Assembly: GCA_038750655.1 (NCBI GenBank)
Contig: JBCDGZ010000214.1
Span: 1 to 8,904 of the forward strand
Source of the DNA: JBCDGZ01 sp038750655
Lineage (GTDB): Bacteria > Bacteroidota > Bacteroidia > Chitinophagales > Saprospiraceae
DNA length: 8,904 nucleotides
Direction of reading: 5' to 3'
Below are positions 6,175 through 8,904 of this stretch, one piece after another. Under the pieces are notes generated by a model. It worked only from the letters and a program-made list of their open reading frames with translations, was not told where the DNA came from and searched no databases. Positions within the stretch are counted from its first letter, which is position 1, and each line of letters begins with the position of its first letter. The translations under genes and the position numbers were made by a program.

Positions 6175-6218
6175 GCTAAAGTCCTAGCCCGTAATATTTT
6201 CCCTTTGATGACTTTAGC
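6175..6218. repeat. 9-bp inverted repeat with 26-base spacer
   Basis: GCTAAAGTC (6175-6183) and GACTTTAGC (6210-6218) are perfect inverse copies. The core GCTAAAG occurs twice more nearby: forward at 6117-6123 and reversed at 6308-6314. The outer pair also shares flanking ACTT/AAGT, giving two nested inverted repeats of one motif within about 200 bases. The function is unknown. Confidence 0.5.
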
Positions 6219-6378
6219 CATTCCTCAGTACATACCGCTTTTCTTTTTCGATGGCCAAGAAAGAGAGCGGATGCCGACTCTTTGTAGGCGTTCTTGTGAC
6301 CCACTTACTTTAGCAAGTCCATGTTGTTGATGATCTGGACGAAGTAAAAAGTGAGGGGGTTGGCGGCGGAGGTTTTGA

Positions 6379-6393
6379 GGGTGGGTCCCACCC
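6379..6393. repeat. G-rich palindrome in the divergent region
   Basis: GGGTGGGTCCCACCC is a perfect 7-bp inverted repeat around one T, with GGAGG and CCTCC further out on either side. It resembles the core style of the palindrome at 2324-2379 (G-run arm, C-run arm, intergenic), but the sequences are not the same. It could be an extragenic palindromic element or the end of a decayed gene. Confidence 0.45.
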
Positions 6394-6585
6394 AAAGCCC
6401 CGAACTATGGCCTCCTCTCTCCTACGGATGATCGTTTGTGAGCAGCTCGCTATGCACTTTCTCTTATCGCCATCTCTCCTTTAGATATACTACGATAGCA
6501 CACAAACCCGCAAAACCTATCGCTGATCCAATTGTTAAAGTTAGGTAATATTCGCTTTATTCTTAATATTTTTTCAAAGCAAAAC

Positions 6586-7614
6586 ATGAAGTACAATCGA
6601 CTCGGCCGTTCTGGCCTCTTCCTTTCTGAGCTGACCTTGGGAACCATGACCTTCGGTGACCCTCGGGACAAAGGAACTTCGGAAGAGGTGGCCACCCAAA
6701 TGATTCATCACTATCTCGATGCCGGAGGCAATCACCTCGACACGGCCAATGCCTACAATGCAGGCCGTTCGGAGGAGATCATCGGCAGGGCCCTGAAGGG
6801 CAAGCGCCGGGAGGTCCTCATCGCCACTAAGTGCAATTTTCCTACCGAGCAGGGACCCAACGATTATGGGCTGTCCCGACATAACATTATCCGCAGCGTT
6901 GAAGGCTCTTTGCAACGACTGGATACCGATTACATTGACCTGCTGTATATGCACGCCGAAGATACCCATGCTCCAATCGAGGAGTCGCTGCGCGCCGTCG
7001 ACGATCTGGTCCGACAGGGTAAGGTGCGCTATATTGGCGTTTCCAACTTTAAGGCCTGGCGGCTGATGAAGGCCCTGGCCACCAGCGATGCTCGAGGGCT
7101 AGAACGCTTCGTTGCCGCCCAATACCAATACAGCCTGCTGAAGCGGGAGATCGAATACGAGTACACCGATCTGTTTACAGAAGAAGGGCTGGGGCTGCTG
7201 CCCTGGAGTCCGCTTGGTGGTGGCTTCTTATCAGGTAAGTACCAGCCGGGGGACCGCCCGACGGAGGGCCGCATTGCCAGTCACCCCGACCATACGGAGG
7301 AGGCCTGGGCCCGCCGCAATACCGATCGTAACTGGGCGATTCTGGAAGCAGTGGGAGCGATTGCGGAGCGCCACAGCGCGACGTACAGCCAGGTGGCCAT
7401 CGCTTGGTTGCGCCACCAACCTTCGGTGTGTAGTACGATTATCGGTGTGCGCACGCCGGAGCAATTGCACGATAACCTCCAAGCTACGCAGCTGAATTTC
7501 AGCGAATCGGAGCTGGAAAAGCTGGCGGCGGTGAGTGCGCTTCCCGAGCAGTATCCTTATCGCTTTTTGGAGGTCTACGGCCGTAAAGCGCCGCAGGCTT
7601 TTGTGAAGGAATAA
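6586..7614 (+). CDS. Aldo/keto reductase, NAD(P)H-dependent oxidoreductase
   Basis: The 342-residue cytoplasmic TIM-barrel enzyme should reduce aldehydes or ketones with NAD(P)H. It opens with MKYNRLGRSGLFLSELTLGTMTFG, the classic start of the AKR family related to Tas, YajO and potassium-channel beta subunits. The catalytic tetrad is visible: D52 and Y57 in HLDTANAYNAGRSE, K82 in ATKCNF, and H123 in LLYMHAED. Other landmarks are GKVRYIGVSNF, AAQYQYSLLKREIE, LLPWSPLGGGFLSGKY (cofactor loop) and the C-terminal IIGVRTPEQLHDNL that contacts the nucleotide phosphate. The length is normal. A TTG at 6532 gives a longer frame, but the added 18 residues are AT-rich leader and are not part of the AKR fold, so ATG 6586 is preferred. 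It stands alone, divergent from the EAD11 genes, and ends in its own terminator. The substrate cannot be read from the sequence. Confidence 0.95.
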   Translation: MKYNRLGRSGLFLSELTLGTMTFGDPRDKGTSEEVATQMIHHYLDAGGNHLDTANAYNAGRSEEIIGRALKGKRREVLIATKCNFPTEQGPNDYGLSRHNIIRSVEGSLQRLDTDYIDLLYMHAEDTHAPIEESLRAVDDLVRQGKVRYIGVSNFKAWRLMKALATSDARGLERFVAAQYQYSLLKREIEYEYTDLFTEEGLGLLPWSPLGGGFLSGKYQPGDRPTEGRIASHPDHTEEAWARRNTDRNWAILEAVGAIAERHSATYSQVAIAWLRHQPSVCSTIIGVRTPEQLHDNLQATQLNFSESELEKLAAVSALPEQYPYRFLEVYGRKAPQAFVKE

Positions 7615-7644
7615 GCTGTAGTTTAATTACTGCGCTTTCCGTGG

Positions 7645-7678
7645 TGCGAGGCTTTCTGAGGAAAGTCTCGCATTTTTT
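7645..7678 (+). terminator. Intrinsic terminator of the aldo/keto reductase gene
   Basis: A 12-bp stem, TGCGAGGCTTTC (7645-7656) with GAAAGTCTCGCA (7661-7672), includes one G-U pair and encloses loop TGAG. It is directly followed by six T residues and then ATTTTT. It lies 30 bases after the stop codon. This is a textbook Rho-independent terminator and isolates the reductase from the downstream mcrB-like gene. Confidence 0.93.
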
Positions 7679-7701
7679 ATTTTTGAAAATAAAATACTAG
7701 G

Positions 7702-7736
7702 TTTTCATATTATATTCTTTATTCTTCCTAATTTTG
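7702..7736 (+). promoter_or_regulatory. Bacteroidota-type promoter of the mcrB-like gene
   Basis: TAATTTTG at 7729-7736 matches the TAnnTTTG -7 consensus exactly. A TTTT (7702-7705) some 23 bases upstream is a poor -33 element. The start codon is at 7756, so transcription would begin only about a dozen bases before it. The gene is thus expected to have its own promoter just after the terminator. No Shine-Dalgarno is visible in the A-rich leader. Confidence 0.6.
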
Positions 7737-7755
7737 CATTAAAAAGAATAACAAT

Positions 7756-8904
7756 ATGAATGCTCAGCAGCTTATCACCCAGCTCAAAGAATACTTAAGA
7801 AGCCTCAAAGAAGGCAGTACCCTCAATCATTGGCAGTATAAGCGCGTCACGAATAAGGCATACAGCACACGGGGCGGCAAATGGGATGGCGATAAGGATG
7901 AAGGCTACCTATTTGAAAAAGAGCATTATCAGTACATTCTCCGGCCGATAACCGATGACAACCGAACGTACATCGCTATCGGGGCCAATCATCTGCAAAA
8001 TCAATTGGCCAATCTCAAATTAGAGCCGCGCAATTACATCATAGAAAATAGGCAGGTCAGCATCTATGATAACTACAAGGCTACCGTAAGATCTAAACGA
8101 CGCTCAGAACGGGCAATACAAGAAGCAATGATGGAAGCTGGCTGGCCAGCCGATACTCCCATCTATCAATTTGAGGAGGGAGCGCCTCATTTTGATCAAC
8201 TCATTCCACGATTTTTGGAGTGGGCCGTGATTAGAGAACGTGCCAAGGATATTATCAGACAACAAGACGAACAGCCTACAGCTTCCTTCAGTTCAGCCTC
8301 TACTTCAGCAGCCCAGCCTTCTCATTCAGCCGATGAGCAAGATATGCCACTGAATCAAATCTTCTTCGGCCCCCCAGGCACTGGCAAGACCTACCACAGC
8401 ATCAATAAGGCGCTAGAAATCATCGCCCCCAAAGAAAATTTACAGCTAGCGGATAAGAGTCGCTCCCAACTAAGACAGCTCTTTGAGCAAAAAAAGGAGG
8501 TCGGACAGATTGTTTTTACCACCTTTCACCAAAGCCTAAGTTATGAGGATTTTATCGAGGGGATTAAACCAACGGAGCCGGAAACCGAAGGGGCACCCAT
8601 CAACTACATCGTAAAATCGGGTATCTTTAAAGAACTCTGCAGTAGGGCTAATTCTAATTATCGTCATGCCCAGACGCCTGACCAGACGCAGCTGCCTTTC
8701 GAGGATGCCTTTGAACAACTGAAATCAGACTGGGCCAACCAGCCAGAGATGAAATTTCCACTGAAGACACCCAACCATGATTATACTATTTTAGGCTTTA
8801 CCCCAACGTCTATTCGCTTCAAAAATTCGAGTGGCGGAACCAGCCATACCCTGAGCATTAATACTTTGGAAGAATTGTACTACGGAAAAGAACGCAGTTT
8901 CAAG
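7756..8904 (+). CDS. mcrB: McrB-type AAA+ restriction GTPase, 5' part only
   Basis: The frame is open from ATG 7756 to the right edge (383 codons, no stop). Residues 1 to about 168 form an N-terminal region with no family I recognise, probably the target-DNA-recognition part (aromatic and basic: NHWQYKRV, GGKWDGDKDEGYLF). A Ser/Ala/Gln-rich linker (174-195) leads to the AAA+ motor: NQIFFGPPGTGKTYH with Walker A at 205-212, then QIVFTTFHQSLSYEDFIEGIKP (251-272), which is highly characteristic of McrB. An insert (about 300-383, including FEDAFEQLKSDW) precedes where Walker B and the sensor motifs should come, outside the window. McrB is a GTP-driven translocase that, with the nuclease McrC, cuts modified DNA (type IV restriction). 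McrC should be the next gene. An isolated McrB-like ATPase of another defence system is the alternative. Confidence 0.88.
   Translation, partial: MNAQQLITQLKEYLRSLKEGSTLNHWQYKRVTNKAYSTRGGKWDGDKDEGYLFEKEHYQYILRPITDDNRTYIAIGANHLQNQLANLKLEPRNYIIENRQVSIYDNYKATVRSKRRSERAIQEAMMEAGWPADTPIYQFEEGAPHFDQLIPRFLEWAVIRERAKDIIRQQDEQPTASFSSASTSAAQPSHSADEQDMPLNQIFFGPPGTGKTYHSINKALEIIAPKENLQLADKSRSQLRQLFEQKKEVGQIVFTTFHQSLSYEDFIEGIKPTEPETEGAPINYIVKSGIFKELCSRANSNYRHAQTPDQTQLPFEDAFEQLKSDWANQPEMKFPLKTPNHDYTILGFTPTSIRFKNSSGGTSHTLSINTLEELYYGKERSFK

Larger units (their letters stand above)
6097..6585. other. Divergent intergenic region without convincing gene
   Basis: This 489-base gap separates the starts of paralog B (minus) and the aldo/keto reductase (plus), so it must hold promoters for both. 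It contains dyads close to paralog B (6121-6143), a plus-strand promoter-like pair (6127-6158), nested GCTAAAG inverted repeats (6117-6314) and a G-rich palindrome (6379-6393). Frames here are short: a 20-codon plus frame MAKKESGC... at 6251-6313, and a minus-strand stretch reading NPLTFYFVQIINNMDLLK before a stop near 6312, with an in-frame stop about 38 codons upstream. These could be relics of a decayed gene but cannot be called. Confidence 0.6.

Noticed and set aside
6115..6330. 71-codon plus-strand frame in the divergent region
   Set aside because: It overlaps the dyads and the promoter-like site, has Cys-rich non-family sequence and no conserved motif.
6532..6585. TTG at 6532 as start of the aldo/keto reductase
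   Set aside because: The AKR family normally begins with the MKYNRLGRSG segment; the extra 18 residues are translated AT-rich leader.

Overview
The window looks like chromosomal DNA from a member of the Bacteroidota, most likely a Saprospiria/Lewinella-type organism. This is an inference from three things: a Bacteroidota-style promoter (TAATTTTG, fitting TAnnTTTG) before the last gene, a ligase-associated DNA exonuclease of the type common in that phylum, and two membrane proteins whose N-termini match effector-associated domain 11 (EAD11). Shine-Dalgarno sequences are mostly absent, which also fits. No rRNA, tRNA, CRISPR array or complete insertion sequence was seen.

Layout. On the minus strand, from right to left: two tandem paralogous EAD11 membrane proteins (gene B 4852-6096, gene A 3564-4751), an L-asparaginase (2566-3522), a small exported ankyrin-repeat protein (1787-2308), a ligase-associated exonuclease (732-1748) and the 5' part of a helical hypothetical protein (1-443, running off the left edge). 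On the plus strand: an aldo/keto reductase (6586-7614) with a clear intrinsic terminator, then the 5' part of a McrB-type restriction GTPase (7756 to the right edge). The 489-base divergent region 6097-6585 has no convincing gene but several inverted repeats.

How the genes may work together. Genes B, A and the asparaginase are co-directional with gaps of 100 and 41 bases, so they could share a transcript, though no shared function is evident. The exonuclease belongs to a DNA-repair set (ligase, Lhr-type helicase) that is not next to it here. McrB normally needs McrC, which should lie just past the right edge.

The most interesting content is the EAD11 pair. Each protein has a predicted cytosolic death-like adaptor domain, one transmembrane helix, and a periplasmic DUF3298 module like that of the lysozyme-sensing anti-sigma factor RsiV. 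This architecture suggests an envelope sensor that signals inward through EAD-EAD contacts to a separately encoded effector. That model is inference; the domain layout is read from the sequence. One paralog keeps the TGGxHG motif and the other has lost it, while both keep a cysteine pair with identical spacing. A second notable element is a roughly 56-base imperfect palindrome just upstream of the ankyrin gene.
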